From assembly GCA_903909375.1 (NCBI GenBank), contig CAIVVM010000031.1:1-33315 (forward strand): a DNA stretch of 33,315 nucleotides, in the 5' to 3' direction. Below the pieces are notes generated by a model. It did no database searches. It was not told the DNA's origin and worked only from the letters and a program-made list of their open reading frames with translations. The stretch is from an uncultured Alphaproteobacteria bacterium (lineage in GTDB: Bacteria > Pseudomonadota > Alphaproteobacteria > Caulobacterales > Caulobacteraceae). Shown here one piece after another: positions 8,662 through 17,149 of the stretch (position 1 is the first letter of the stretch; each line of letters begins with the position of its first letter). A program made the position numbers and the translations under genes.

Positions 8662-10107
8662 TTGGCGAACACCGAGGGTTTGACGCAACCGGCCATGGCC
8701 GTTCGCAAGCCCTCGGGCGCGGTGAAGGTCTTCTACAGCCTGGGCCAGATGGCCCAGGGCGGCGGGTTCGACACCGCCGTCGGGTTCATCTTCTTCTACT
8801 ATTCCGCCGTGCTGGGACTGTCGGGCGCCCTGGTCGGCGCGGCGCTGGCCATCGGCCTGGCCTTCGACGGCGGGGTCGATCCCCTGGTAGGGTCATGGTC
8901 CGACAATCTGAAGTCCAGGCTGGGGCGACGCCTGCCCTTCATGATCGGGTCGATCCCGCTGGTCGCCGTCTCGCTGGGTCTGCTGTTTTCGCCCCCGTCC
9001 GGGCTGTCCCAGTGGGGGCTGTTCGCCTGGCTCACGGTGTTGGCGGTGGCCACCCGCACCTTCGCCTCCGTGTTCAATGTGCCCTATCTGGCGCTGGCCG
9101 CCGAGATGACCACGGACTCCGCCGAGCGCACCAGTCTGGTGGTCTATCGCAGCGTCGCCGGGATCACCGCGGGCCTCATCTGCACCGCTTTGGGTTATGT
9201 GGTGTTCTTCGCCGACGGGGGCCTGCAGCGGCCGGAGGGCTATCCCGGCTATGGCTGGTCGGTGGCCGTGTTGCTGGCGGTGGCCATGAGCCTGTGCTGC
9301 CTGGGAGTCTGGCGATACGCCGCCAGCCTGCCGCAGCCCGAACCGGCGATCGGAGGCCTGGTCACACGCCTGCCCGGCGAGGTAGTCGAGATCTTCCGAA
9401 ACCGCTCGTTCCGGGTGCTGTTCCTCTCGGCCGTGATCATGTTCTCGGCCATGGGTCTCAACGCCACCTTGAACAGCCATGCGTTTGTCTTCGTCTGGCG
9501 GATGCGGACCGAAACCATCCAGTTCATCGGCTACGCCTATATGGCCGGCCTGCTGCTCGGGGTCGGGTTCGCACCGTTGCTGCAGAAGCTGATGGAGAAG
9601 AAGACACTGATCGTGCTCGGCATCTCGCTGCTGATGGCCAACTGGCTGGTGTTGCAGGGGTTGCGGGTGACGGGTCTCTGGGCCCCGGTGGGCGATGACG
9701 CGATCTTGCCCATGATGAGCAACAGCTTCGTCGCCGGAATCGGCACGGGTCTGGCGATGGTCGCCTATCCCGCCATGATGGCCGACGCGGCGGACGAGCA
9801 CGAGCTGCTGTTCGGCCGCCGGCGCGAGGGGCTGTATTTCGCCGGCCTCGGCTTTGCCAACAAGGCCGCGTCCGGGATTGGCGTGATGATGGCCGGCATA
9901 GCGCTGGACCTGGTTCGCTTCCCCAAGGATGTGGGCCAGCAGGTGGGCGTGATCCTGCCGGAAGACGTGCAGGTCCGGCTGGTGATGATCTGGGGCCCGG
10001 CCGCCGCCGTGGTCTGCACGATCTCGCTGGTGATCCTGATGGCCTACGGCATCAGCCGGGCGAGGCACGCCGAGATCGCCGTGGCGCTGCAGAAGGTGCG
10101 GGGGTAG
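8662..10107 (+). CDS. GPH/MFS-type cation symporter-like transporter
   Basis: An inner-membrane secondary transporter of the glycoside-pentoside-hexuronide/MFS_2 group, 481 aa with about 12 membrane segments. The loop after the second segment has the family signature (GVDPLVGSWSDNLKSRLGRR). The frame is open well upstream, but a TTG at 8662 has GGGGAG 9 nt before it and gives a short cytoplasmic N-terminus; the alternative is the ATG at 8695. Homologs carry sugars or related solutes with H+ or Na+. Nothing nearby (DUF1993 before, pgsA after) identifies the substrate. A hairpin follows the stop codon. Confidence 0.85.
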   Translation: MANTEGLTQPAMAVRKPSGAVKVFYSLGQMAQGGGFDTAVGFIFFYYSAVLGLSGALVGAALAIGLAFDGGVDPLVGSWSDNLKSRLGRRLPFMIGSIPLVAVSLGLLFSPPSGLSQWGLFAWLTVLAVATRTFASVFNVPYLALAAEMTTDSAERTSLVVYRSVAGITAGLICTALGYVVFFADGGLQRPEGYPGYGWSVAVLLAVAMSLCCLGVWRYAASLPQPEPAIGGLVTRLPGEVVEIFRNRSFRVLFLSAVIMFSAMGLNATLNSHAFVFVWRMRTETIQFIGYAYMAGLLLGVGFAPLLQKLMEKKTLIVLGISLLMANWLVLQGLRVTGLWAPVGDDAILPMMSNSFVAGIGTGLAMVAYPAMMADAADEHELLFGRRREGLYFAGLGFANKAASGIGVMMAGIALDLVRFPKDVGQQVGVILPEDVQVRLVMIWGPAAAVVCTISLVILMAYGISRARHAEIAVALQKVRG

Positions 10108-10129
10108 GGGGCAGACTTCCTGCTGCCCC
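10108..10129 (+). terminator. Possible terminator hairpin after transporter gene
   Basis: GGGGCAG (10108-10114) pairs perfectly with CTGCCCC (10123-10129), with an 8-nt loop, directly after the TAG stop. No T-tract follows, so termination is only a possibility. Confidence 0.4.
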
Positions 10130-10188
10130 TGCCCCCGCTAAGCCGCTAAGCTTGCGCAACACATTCAGGGTCCGGACGTTTGATCACC

Positions 10189-10809
10189 ATGAAATCGCTG
10201 CCCAACATCCTCACCGGATCGCGTCTGGTCATGGCGTTGTTCATGTTCGTGGCGCTCGCCGCGTCTTCCGGCTCGGTGCCCTATTTCGCCGATCGGCTGG
10301 AGCCGCAGACCCAGTTCGCCCTGCAGCGGTGGGCGGTTTATGCCTTTGTCGTCGCGGCCCTTACGGATTTCGTCGACGGCTGGCTGGCGCGGAAGTTTGA
10401 CGCCGAGACCGTCTGGGGGGCGATCCTCGACCCCATCGGCGACAAGGTGTTGGTATGCGGCGCGATCCTTGGACTGTTGTCGCTCGGCCCCCAGCCATGG
10501 GTGGTGCTGCCGGCGGGCCTGATCCTGTTCCGCGAGTTCACCGTCAGCGCGTTGCGCGAGGTGGGCGCCGGCAAGGGGGTGAAACTGCCCGTCACCCTGC
10601 TGGCCAAGTGGAAGACCACGCTCCAGCTCACGGCGTTGACAATGGAACTGATCGTCGCAGCCTGGGGCGCCTTCAGCCTGCCCGACGGCACGCCGCTGCG
10701 TCACGGCTTCGAGGTCGCGGCGCACAGCCTCTTCTGGCTGGCCGCCCTGGTTACCCTGATCACGGGCGCCCAGTACTGGGAACAGACCCGCAAGGCGCTG
10801 GCGGGGTAG
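10189..10809 (+). CDS. pgsA: CDP-diacylglycerol-glycerol-3-phosphate 3-phosphatidyltransferase
   Basis: Makes phosphatidylglycerol phosphate, the committed step to phosphatidylglycerol and cardiolipin, in the inner membrane. The CDP-alcohol phosphotransferase signature is complete: DFVDGWLAR, then G, then DPIGD, fitting D-x2-DG-x2-AR-x8-G-x3-D-x3-D at about residues 60-82. About 206 aa with several membrane segments, as expected. The start MKSLPNILTGSRL at 10189 resembles that of homologs; an in-frame TTG at 10180 has AGGG about 9 nt upstream and is a real alternative adding three residues. It is separated from the transporter by a hairpin and about 80 nt, so it is probably an independent unit. 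Confidence 0.93.
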   Translation: MKSLPNILTGSRLVMALFMFVALAASSGSVPYFADRLEPQTQFALQRWAVYAFVVAALTDFVDGWLARKFDAETVWGAILDPIGDKVLVCGAILGLLSLGPQPWVVLPAGLILFREFTVSALREVGAGKGVKLPVTLLAKWKTTLQLTALTMELIVAAWGAFSLPDGTPLRHGFEVAAHSLFWLAALVTLITGAQYWEQTRKALAG

Positions 10810-10947
10810 GGCTTCAGTCCGCTTCATCCGCCCGGCGCGCCAGTCAGCCTTGGCCTGTTGGATCCGGTCCTTCGAGGATGACACGAAGTTCCATTCCAGG
10901 AACCGCGGTCCTGCCGGTTCGCCGCTTCGCGGTGGAAGCAGGTCCGT

Positions 10948-11445
10948 CTACCCCTGCGAGCTCACATAGGCGCTGACCAGGCCCAACGGCGCGGCGGTGG
11001 TGTTCTTGACCGAGCGGATCACGATCCGGCTCTCGATGTTCGAGACCAGCCCCAGGCTCAGGATCTTGTCACGCAGGAAATTGTCGAAGGCGTGCATGTC
11101 GCGGGTGACGATGCGCAGCTCGTAGTCGCAGGCTCCGGTGACCGTGGCGCACTGGACCACCTCGGCCAGTTTGGTGATGGCGGTTTCGAAGGCGTCGAGA
11201 TTGTCCTTCGTCGGCAGGCTGAGCTTGACCGTACAATAGACCTCGAAGCTGAGGCCCAGCTTGTCGCGGTCCAGGATGGTCACCCGGCGCTGGATGACGC
11301 CTGCATCCTCCAGGCGCTTGATCCGTCGCCAGCAGGGGCTGGAGGACAACCCCACCCGTTCGGCGATCTCGGCCACCGACAGTCCGGCGTCATGCTGGAT
11401 CAGATCCAGAATCTTGGCATCGACGGCGTCAAGAACCTCGGGCAA
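10948..11445 (-). CDS. Lrp/AsnC family transcriptional regulator
   Basis: A 165-aa feast/famine regulator: an N-terminal winged helix-turn-helix (LSVAEIAERVGLSSSPCWRRIKRLEDAGVI) and a C-terminal RAM/AsnC ligand-binding domain (VVQCATVTGACDYELRIVTRDMHAF). I place the start at the TTG at 11445 because a perfect AGGAGG lies 5 nt upstream. A TTG eight codons earlier would put that ribosome-binding site inside the gene. It is divergent from the indolepyruvate oxidoreductase across 142 nt, an arrangement suggesting local control of aromatic amino-acid catabolism. The ligand is unknown, though an aromatic amino acid is the natural guess. The gap carries nested inverted repeats. Confidence 0.92.
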   Translation of the reverse strand: MPEVLDAVDAKILDLIQHDAGLSVAEIAERVGLSSSPCWRRIKRLEDAGVIQRRVTILDRDKLGLSFEVYCTVKLSLPTKDNLDAFETAITKLAEVVQCATVTGACDYELRIVTRDMHAFDNFLRDKILSLGLVSNIESRIVIRSVKNTTAAPLGLVSAYVSSQG

Positions 11446-11466
11446 TTTTTCCTCCTGCCGGGTATA

Positions 11467-11517
11467 CAAAAGCGTGGTGTTCTTGCCCCGGAAGCGGTGC
11501 TCCGGGGCATGCTTTTG
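11467..11517. promoter_or_regulatory. Nested inverted repeats in the lrp/indolepyruvate oxidoreductase divergent gap
   Basis: An outer perfect 7-bp pair (CAAAAGC at 11467-11473, GCTTTTG at 11511-11517) encloses an inner perfect 9-bp pair (TGCCCCGGA at 11484-11492, TCCGGGGCA at 11501-11509). The two are not concentric, giving a 10/1-nt asymmetric internal loop if folded as RNA. It lies about 11 nt from the AGGAGG of the regulator gene, so it could act as an operator or as a leader structure. Confidence 0.5.
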
Positions 11518-11587
11518 GCAAGCAATTGCAGCAAGCTTACAGGATCATGCACGCAGCGGGGAGAGGCCCGAAAGGAAAAAAATTGCG

Positions 11588-14500
11588 ATGCGGCACCAGG
11601 ATGTGACGCTCGACGACAAGTTTCTGCTCACGGACGGCCGGGTGTTCATCACCGGCGTCCAGACGCTGCTGCGCGTTCTGATCGATCAGCACCGGCTGGA
11701 TCAGGCTGCCGGGCTCAATACGGCGGGCTTTGTCAGCGGCTATCGCGGCTCGCCCTTGGGCGGGCTTGACCAGCAGGCCGCACGCGCCGCGAAACACCTG
11801 AAGGCCGCCGAGGTGGTGTTCCGGGAGGGGCTCAACGAGGACCTCGCCGCCACCGCCGTCTGGGGCAGCCAGCAGGCCAACCTGTTCCCCGGAGCCCTGT
11901 TCGATGGCGTCTATGGCATGTGGTACGGCAAGGCGCCGGGCGTGGACCGCACGGGCGATGCGTTCAAACACGCCAACTTCGCCGGGGTCTTTCCAAAGGG
12001 TGGCGTTCTGGCAGTGGCCGGCGATGACCACACCTGCAAGTCCTCGACCCTGCCGTCTCAATCGGAGTTTGCGTTCCAGGATTTCGAGATGCCTGTGCTG
12101 TCGCCGGCCGACGTTCAGGAGGTGCTGGACTATGGCCTGATGGGGATCGCCATGTCGCGGTTCTCCGGCCTCTGGGTGGGCATGATCGCGCTCGCCGACA
12201 CCATGGATTCCGGGGCGACCATCGATGTGTCGCTGTCGCGGCACCAGTTTGTGACCCCGGAAAACTGGCGCATGCCCCCCGGCGGACTGGGCATCCGGCT
12301 CAAGGATCAGCCGCTGGATAAGGAGCGTCGCCTTCGCACCCAGAAACTGCCCGCCGCCCTGGCGTTCGCCCGCGCCAACCGGATCGACCGGGTGGTGCTG
12401 GGCTCCAGCCGCCCGCGCCTGGGCATCGCCTGCCAGGGCCAGGCCTACAAGGACGTGATCGAGGCCCTGGCGGCCATGCGGATCAGTCCGGAGGAGGCCG
12501 CCGACCTCGGCGTCGCCATCTACAAGGTCGGCATGCCCTGGCCGTTGGAACCTCTGGGATTGCGCGGGTTTGCGGCGGGCCTGGAGACCCTGATGGTGAT
12601 CGAGCACAAGCGCGCCCTGATCGAGACCCAGGCGCGGGCAGCGCTCTATGACCTTCCGGCCCACGCGCGGCCCACGATCATCGGCAAGACCGACGAGACC
12701 GGCGCGCCGCTGCTCTCCGAGCTCAATGCGCTGTCGGTGGCGGAGATCGCGCTGGCCATCGCCGACCGGCTGCCGCCCGGCCCCCATATGGACCGGGTCT
12801 ATGACTATCTGAGCCGGGTGTCGGCCGCCTCCATGGCGGCGGTCACGCTGTCCAGCGACCAGCAGCGCAAGCCCTTCTTCTGCTCGGGCTGCCCGCACAA
12901 CACGTCTACCCGGTTGCCGGAGGGCTCGCGCGCCCTGGCGGGCATCGGCTGTCACTACATGGCCAGCTTCAACGATCCGGCTACCGACCTGAACAGCCAC
13001 ATGGGCGGCGAGGGACTGTCCTGGGTCGGGGCTTCGCCCTTCACCACCGAGAAGCACGTCTTCGTCAATCTGGGCGACGGGACCTACAATCACTCCGGGT
13101 CGCTGGCGGTCCGCGCGGCGATCGCGTCCGGCGCGAACATGACCTACAAGCTGCTGTTCAACGACGCCGTGGCCATGACCGGCGGCCAGGCGGCCGAGAG
13201 CGGCTTCACCGTCCCCCAGATCACGCGTCAACTGGCGGCAGAGGGCGTTCGCAAGGTGGTGATCGTGGCCGCAGAGCCCGAACGCTACCAGACCGTCACT
13301 GACCTGGCGCCCGGGGTGGAGGTCAAGCCGCGCCGCGAGCTGATGGCGGTGCAGCGCAGCCTGCGCGGCGTGCCGGGCGTCACGGTGCTCATCTACGACC
13401 AGGTCTGCGCCACCGAGAAGCGCCGCCGCCGCAAACGCGGGACCATGGCGGCCGCGCCGATGCGGGTGATGATCAATCCGCTGGTCTGCGAGGGTTGCGG
13501 GGATTGTTCGAAGGCGTCGAACTGCGTTTCGGTAGAACCGCTGGACACCGAATTCGGCCGAAAGCGCCGGATCAATCCGTCGACCTGCAATCAGGACTAC
13601 ACCTGCCTCGACGGGTTCTGCCCGTCGTTCATCACCCTGGAGGGCGCCGAGAACCCGCACCATGAGGCCAGGCCGGCCCTGACCGCGGAGTCGACGCCGC
13701 TGCCGGTGTTCCAGGCCCAGACCGGCGTGCGGAACATCGTCTTCACCGGCGTCGGCGGCACGGGCGTGACGACTGTGGCCTCGATCCTGGCTATGGCGGC
13801 CCACGTGGACGGGCGCGCCGCATCATCGGTAGACATGACCGGCCTGGCCCAGAAGGGCGGGGCTGTGTTCAGCCATGTCCGCATCGGCGAGACCGAGACC
13901 AGCGTGATCGGCGGGCGCGTGCCGGCCGCCAGCGCCCATGTACTGATCGCCTGCGACGTGCTGTCGGCGGCGGGGCCGGACGCGCTCAGCCTCTACGCCA
14001 GGGACCGCACAGTGGCGGTTGGCAACGCTGACTTCGCGCCCACGGCCGATTTCGTCGCCGACCGGGACGTGCGCTTTGACGCCGACGAGCAAGGTCGGCG
14101 CATCGCCGCGGCAACGAAATCATACGCTTCCGCGCCGGCCAGCGAGCTGGCCGTGAGCCACATGGGTGACGCCATCTATGCCAACATGATCATGCTGGGG
14201 TTCGCCTGGCAGAAGGGCGTGATCCCGGTGTCCAGCCGCGCGCTCTATCGGGCGATCAAGCTGAACGGCGTCGAGGCCGAGCTGAACCTTCAGGCCTTCG
14301 AACTGGGTCGCAAGGTCGCCGTGGACCCGAGCATCGCGGCGCCCGCCGAAGTCGCGACGCCGACGCCGGAGACGATGCCGCTGGATCAGCTGATCGCGTC
14401 GCGGGCTGAAGAGCTGACCGCCTACCAGAACCGGGCCTACGCCACCCGCTATCTGAAACGCATCGAGGTGATCGCCGCCGCCGAGCGCGCCGTGGGCGAC

Positions 14501-15013
14501 ACCGATGACCTCACCCGCGCCGCCGCCGTCAGCCTCTACAAGCTGATGGCCTACAAGGACGAGTATGAGGTGGCCCGCCTCTACACCGATGGTCGTTTCG
14601 CGAAGTACCGTGCCGAGACCTGGACCGGCGGCAAGGCCAGGGTCTGGCTGGCGCCGCCGCTGATCGCGAAGAAGGGCCCTGACGGCAAGCCGCAGAAGAT
14701 CGCCTTCCCGGGCTGGATACTGGGCATGGTGTTCCCGGTGCTGGCCCGGCTGAAGGGCCTGCGCGGCTCGGCCCTGGATATGTTCGGCTACAGCGAAGAG
14801 CGGGCGATGGAGCGGGGGTTGATCTTGGCGTTCGAGGCGGAGCTGGACCGGATTGTGGCGGGCCTGACGCAGGAGCGCCTTGAGACGGCCGTCAGGCTGG
14901 CTCAGGTTCCGCAGGCCATCCGCGGATATGGTCATGTGAAAGAGGCTTCGGTGGGGCCGGCGAAGGCTGAGGCAGCGCGCCTGTGGGGGGTGTGGGAGGC
15001 GGCGTCGACTTGA
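11588..15013 (+). CDS. Indolepyruvate ferredoxin oxidoreductase (fused alpha-beta type)
   Basis: A 1141-aa cytoplasmic enzyme that oxidatively decarboxylates aryl pyruvates to aryl-acetyl-CoA, using thiamine diphosphate and iron-sulfur clusters, in degradation of aromatic amino acids. In order: an N-terminal pyrimidine-binding domain (SGYRGSPLGGLD), a cysteine block CSGCPHNTST, a thiamine-diphosphate motif GDGTYNHSG at about 495, a ferredoxin-like Cys cluster (C634, C637, C640, C646 and more Cys to about 680), and a C-terminal gamma-type domain (GVGGTGVTT at about 722). This is the single-chain form seen in many proteobacteria, not the split archaeal enzyme. The ATG at 11588 is chosen; AAGGA lies about 12 nt upstream. 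The divergent Lrp gene is its likely regulator. Confidence 0.94.
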   Translation: MRHQDVTLDDKFLLTDGRVFITGVQTLLRVLIDQHRLDQAAGLNTAGFVSGYRGSPLGGLDQQAARAAKHLKAAEVVFREGLNEDLAATAVWGSQQANLFPGALFDGVYGMWYGKAPGVDRTGDAFKHANFAGVFPKGGVLAVAGDDHTCKSSTLPSQSEFAFQDFEMPVLSPADVQEVLDYGLMGIAMSRFSGLWVGMIALADTMDSGATIDVSLSRHQFVTPENWRMPPGGLGIRLKDQPLDKERRLRTQKLPAALAFARANRIDRVVLGSSRPRLGIACQGQAYKDVIEALAAMRISPEEAADLGVAIYKVGMPWPLEPLGLRGFAAGLETLMVIEHKRALIETQARAALYDLPAHARPTIIGKTDETGAPLLSELNALSVAEIALAIADRLPPGPHMDRVYDYLSRVSAASMAAVTLSSDQQRKPFFCSGCPHNTSTRLPEGSRALAGIGCHYMASFNDPATDLNSHMGGEGLSWVGASPFTTEKHVFVNLGDGTYNHSGSLAVRAAIASGANMTYKLLFNDAVAMTGGQAAESGFTVPQITRQLAAEGVRKVVIVAAEPERYQTVTDLAPGVEVKPRRELMAVQRSLRGVPGVTVLIYDQVCATEKRRRRKRGTMAAAPMRVMINPLVCEGCGDCSKASNCVSVEPLDTEFGRKRRINPSTCNQDYTCLDGFCPSFITLEGAENPHHEARPALTAESTPLPVFQAQTGVRNIVFTGVGGTGVTTVASILAMAAHVDGRAASSVDMTGLAQKGGAVFSHVRIGETETSVIGGRVPAASAHVLIACDVLSAAGPDALSLYARDRTVAVGNADFAPTADFVADRDVRFDADEQGRRIAAATKSYASAPASELAVSHMGDAIYANMIMLGFAWQKGVIPVSSRALYRAIKLNGVEAELNLQAFELGRKVAVDPSIAAPAEVATPTPETMPLDQLIASRAEELTAYQNRAYATRYLKRIEVIAAAERAVGDTDDLTRAAAVSLYKLMAYKDEYEVARLYTDGRFAKYRAETWTGGKARVWLAPPLIAKKGPDGKPQKIAFPGWILGMVFPVLARLKGLRGSALDMFGYSEERAMERGLILAFEAELDRIVAGLTQERLETAVRLAQVPQAIRGYGHVKEASVGPAKAEAARLWGVWEAAST

Positions 15014-15055
15014 ATGGTCATCCCATGAGGTTAGGGCCTTCCCTGATCGAAACCA

Positions 15056-15547
15056 TCAACCTACCTCGACGCTGATGACCCCATTGGCCCGTTCGACCAC
15101 TCGAATCCCCGCCGACGGATCTACCTCGCCAAGATCTACATCCTCCGCTGGCGCGATCACCCAGGTCTGCCGGCCTGCCACCGCCAGCACCAGCTTGCCG
15201 GTTCCCCAGGTCTTTGCCGCATAGGCCTTGAGCGCGGCGTACATCGGATTGCGCCGCCAGGCCTGGGGATTGGCCGGGTCGCAACGCGCAATCAGCCGCG
15301 TCCCGTCGGGATCCTGGTCCAGCACGACCCTGGTCTGGTCCGGGCGGAAACGGTGGGGCATTTCCGGATCCATCAGCCACACGCAATCGAAGCTGCGGCA
15401 ACTGGCCGGGCGATCGGGATGAATAGCGCAGCCGGCGCCGGCGCGATGATGGACACACCACGCGGCCATCGGCTTCTGCAATTCCTCAACGGCGAAGATC
15501 TTGCAGCACAGGCCACAGGGGCCGCAGACTTTGGTGCGACCGGCCAT
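15056..15547 (-). CDS. YkgJ-type cysteine-cluster protein
   Basis: A 163-aa protein with the CxxCxxCC signature near the N-terminus (C8, C11, C14, C15) and further Cys at about 31, 40, 50 and 55 in WC...GC...SC...DC spacing. That is the zinc or iron-sulfur chelatase family (YkgJ), whose cellular role is not established. The C-terminal half is acidic and lacks recognisable motifs. A longer reading frame on the same strand (15018-15461) is a shadow without these Cys. The gene starts 2 nt after the stop of the upstream spermidine-synthase-like gene, so the two are almost certainly cotranscribed. It converges with the indolepyruvate oxidoreductase gene downstream. Confidence 0.85.
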   Translation of the reverse strand: MAGRTKVCGPCGLCCKIFAVEELQKPMAAWCVHHRAGAGCAIHPDRPASCRSFDCVWLMDPEMPHRFRPDQTRVVLDQDPDGTRLIARCDPANPQAWRRNPMYAALKAYAAKTWGTGKLVLAVAGRQTWVIAPAEDVDLGEVDPSAGIRVVERANGVISVEVG

Positions 15548-15549
15548 CG

Positions 15550-16221
15550 CTATCTCGCCACGCCCACCCAGATGATGTGGCGCGCACCCTTGCCGGAGGG
15601 GCTGGCGCGGACCTGGACCTCTTCCACCGCGAAACCGGCGCGGCGCATGCGCCCGGCGAAGGGCTGGTCGGGACCTGCGGACCAGACGGCCAGCACGCCG
15701 CCGTGCTTCACGGCCTTGCGCATGACGGCCAGGCCGTTGACGGAATAGAGGCTGTCGTTGGCGTCGCGGTTCAGGCCGTCGGGGCCGTTGTCGGTGTCCA
15801 TCAGGATGGCGTCATAGGGCGGATTGGCGTCGGCCAGCAGCTGGGCGACATCGGCCTGGCGCAGGATGACGCGCTTGTCCCCCAGCGCGCCGTTGTACAG
15901 ATGGGCCAGCGGCCCCTTGGCCCAGGCGATCACCTGCGGCACCAGCTCTGCGACGGTGATGCTCGCGTCCTTCGGCAGGTCGGCCAGCGCCGCGCGCAGG
16001 GTGAAGCCCATGCCCAGACCGCCGATCAGCATGCGGGGCGCCTTGCGATCCTGGATCTTGGCCCATGCCAGATTGGCCAGGGCGATTTCCGAGCCGGAGA
16101 GCCGGCTGTTCATCAGCTCGATCGTGCCGGACATGATCGAGAAGTCCTGCCCCCGCTGCATGAGCTTCAGCTCACCGCCGCCGGGGATTTGCGCAGTGTC
16201 GAGGTGGATCCAGGGGTTCAT
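15550..16221 (-). CDS. Spermidine synthase-like protein (class I methyltransferase fold)
   Basis: A 223-aa protein of the spermidine-synthase/SAM-methyltransferase fold. The nucleotide-binding motif is MLIGGLGMGFTLRAAL (about 64-79), followed by the acidic strand end VAELVPQVIAWAK and the DAILMDTDNGP motif, typical of short spermidine-synthase-like proteins. It is shorter than true spermidine synthases and lacks an obvious N-terminal beta domain, so aminopropyl transfer is not assured; methylation is the alternative. No clear ribosome-binding site precedes the ATG. A GCTAAGAC ends 6 nt before it, resembling the Caulobacter -10 consensus except at one position, so the message may be leaderless. 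It leads a two-gene operon with the YkgJ-type gene. Confidence 0.8.
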   Translation of the reverse strand: MNPWIHLDTAQIPGGGELKLMQRGQDFSIMSGTIELMNSRLSGSEIALANLAWAKIQDRKAPRMLIGGLGMGFTLRAALADLPKDASITVAELVPQVIAWAKGPLAHLYNGALGDKRVILRQADVAQLLADANPPYDAILMDTDNGPDGLNRDANDSLYSVNGLAVMRKAVKHGGVLAVWSAGPDQPFAGRMRRAGFAVEEVQVRASPSGKGARHIIWVGVAR

Positions 16222-16284
16222 GGCGGTGTCTTAGCGGGGCTTGAGACGCGAGGGTGGGAAATCTGGCGAACCTGGGCGCTTCGT

Positions 16285-16307
16285 CTCCTCCCCCATCGGG
16301 GGAGGAG
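16285..16307. repeat. Perfect 10-bp hairpin CTCCTCCCCC/GGGGGAGGAG
   Basis: Arms at 16285-16294 and 16298-16307 with an ATC loop, in the divergent gap between the spermidine-synthase-like gene and the DUF169 gene. It resembles dispersed GC-rich palindromes of this group of bacteria. No T-tract follows on either strand. Confidence 0.65.
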
Positions 16308-16380
16308 CGGGCGCGTCCTGATCGCTTGCATCTGGCTGCCCGAGGCCGCAGCTTCTGGCGAAACGCTGGAGGAGACGCCC

Positions 16381-17145
16381 ATGGATCACGACTGGCCGGC
16401 TATTGTCGCCGATCTGGAGCATTTGCTGAAGCTGCGTTCGATACCCTTCGGCATGAAGATGTTCACCGACCGGGCCGAGATGGAGGCGATCCCGCGGATC
16501 CGGCGACCGCAGCACGTCCACACCCTGGATCAGGTCGTGGGCCAGGCTTCGCGGCTGGGCTGGACGGTGGGGATCACGGCGGATGATCTCGTCGGCGCCC
16601 AGTGTCGCGCGGTGGTGGGGCTGGGCAACGCCAAGACGCCGGAGTGGCAGTCAGGCAAGCACATGACCGGGGTCTGGTTCGACACGGTTGAGGACGCCAC
16701 GGCGCACCAGTCGGCCATGCACTGCGTGCCGGACGGGCAGTATGACGCGCTCGCCGTGGGGCCGCTGGCCTCGGGAAAGCTGAAGGACCCGGACATCGCC
16801 CTGTTCTACGCGACGCCCGGCGCCATGATGTATTTCATTAACGGGCTGCAGTGGTCGGGGTACAAGAAGTTCGACTGGGGCGTGGTGGGCGAGAGCGCCT
16901 GCGCCGACAGCTGGGGCCGGGCGTTGACCACGCGGACGCCCAGCCTCTCGATCCCCTGCTTTGCCGAGCGCCGCTATGGCGGGGTGCTGGACGACGAGAT
17001 GCTGATGGCCACCCCGCCGGAGCACCTGTTGAAGGCGATCACCGGCATGCGGGCGCTGTCGAAGAACGGGTTCCGCTATCCCTTCCCGCAGTACGGCGTG
17101 CAGCAGGACGTACGGGCCGGGATGGCGGTGAGCTACACGCCCTGA
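16381..17145 (+). CDS. DUF169 domain-containing protein
   Basis: A 254-aa soluble protein matching DUF169 (COG2043-like). It begins with the typical LLKLRSIPFGMKMF block, has Cys residues in GAQCRAVVGLG, MHCVP, SACADSW and SIPCFAERR, and the GMRALSKNGFRYPFP C-terminal region. The family's function is not established; the regularly spaced cysteines suggest metal or cofactor binding, which is inference. The reading frame is open for about 800 nt upstream, antisense to the spermidine-synthase-like gene. The ATG at 16381 is the real start because GGAGGAG lies 6 nt before it and family similarity begins there. It is single and convergent with the PhyH gene, 4 nt apart. Confidence 0.82.
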   Translation: MDHDWPAIVADLEHLLKLRSIPFGMKMFTDRAEMEAIPRIRRPQHVHTLDQVVGQASRLGWTVGITADDLVGAQCRAVVGLGNAKTPEWQSGKHMTGVWFDTVEDATAHQSAMHCVPDGQYDALAVGPLASGKLKDPDIALFYATPGAMMYFINGLQWSGYKKFDWGVVGESACADSWGRALTTRTPSLSIPCFAERRYGGVLDDEMLMATPPEHLLKAITGMRALSKNGFRYPFPQYGVQQDVRAGMAVSYTP

Positions 17146-17149
17146 CGGG

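Noticed and set aside
11537..13804. A 755-codon antisense frame inside the indolepyruvate oxidoreductase gene
   Set aside because: Low-complexity His/Arg/Gly-rich product with no recognisable domain, fully shadowed by a well-supported gene.
15018..15461. An overlapping minus-strand frame beside the YkgJ-type gene
   Set aside because: The competing frame 15056-15547 carries the CxxCxxCC signature and sits 2 nt from its operon partner.
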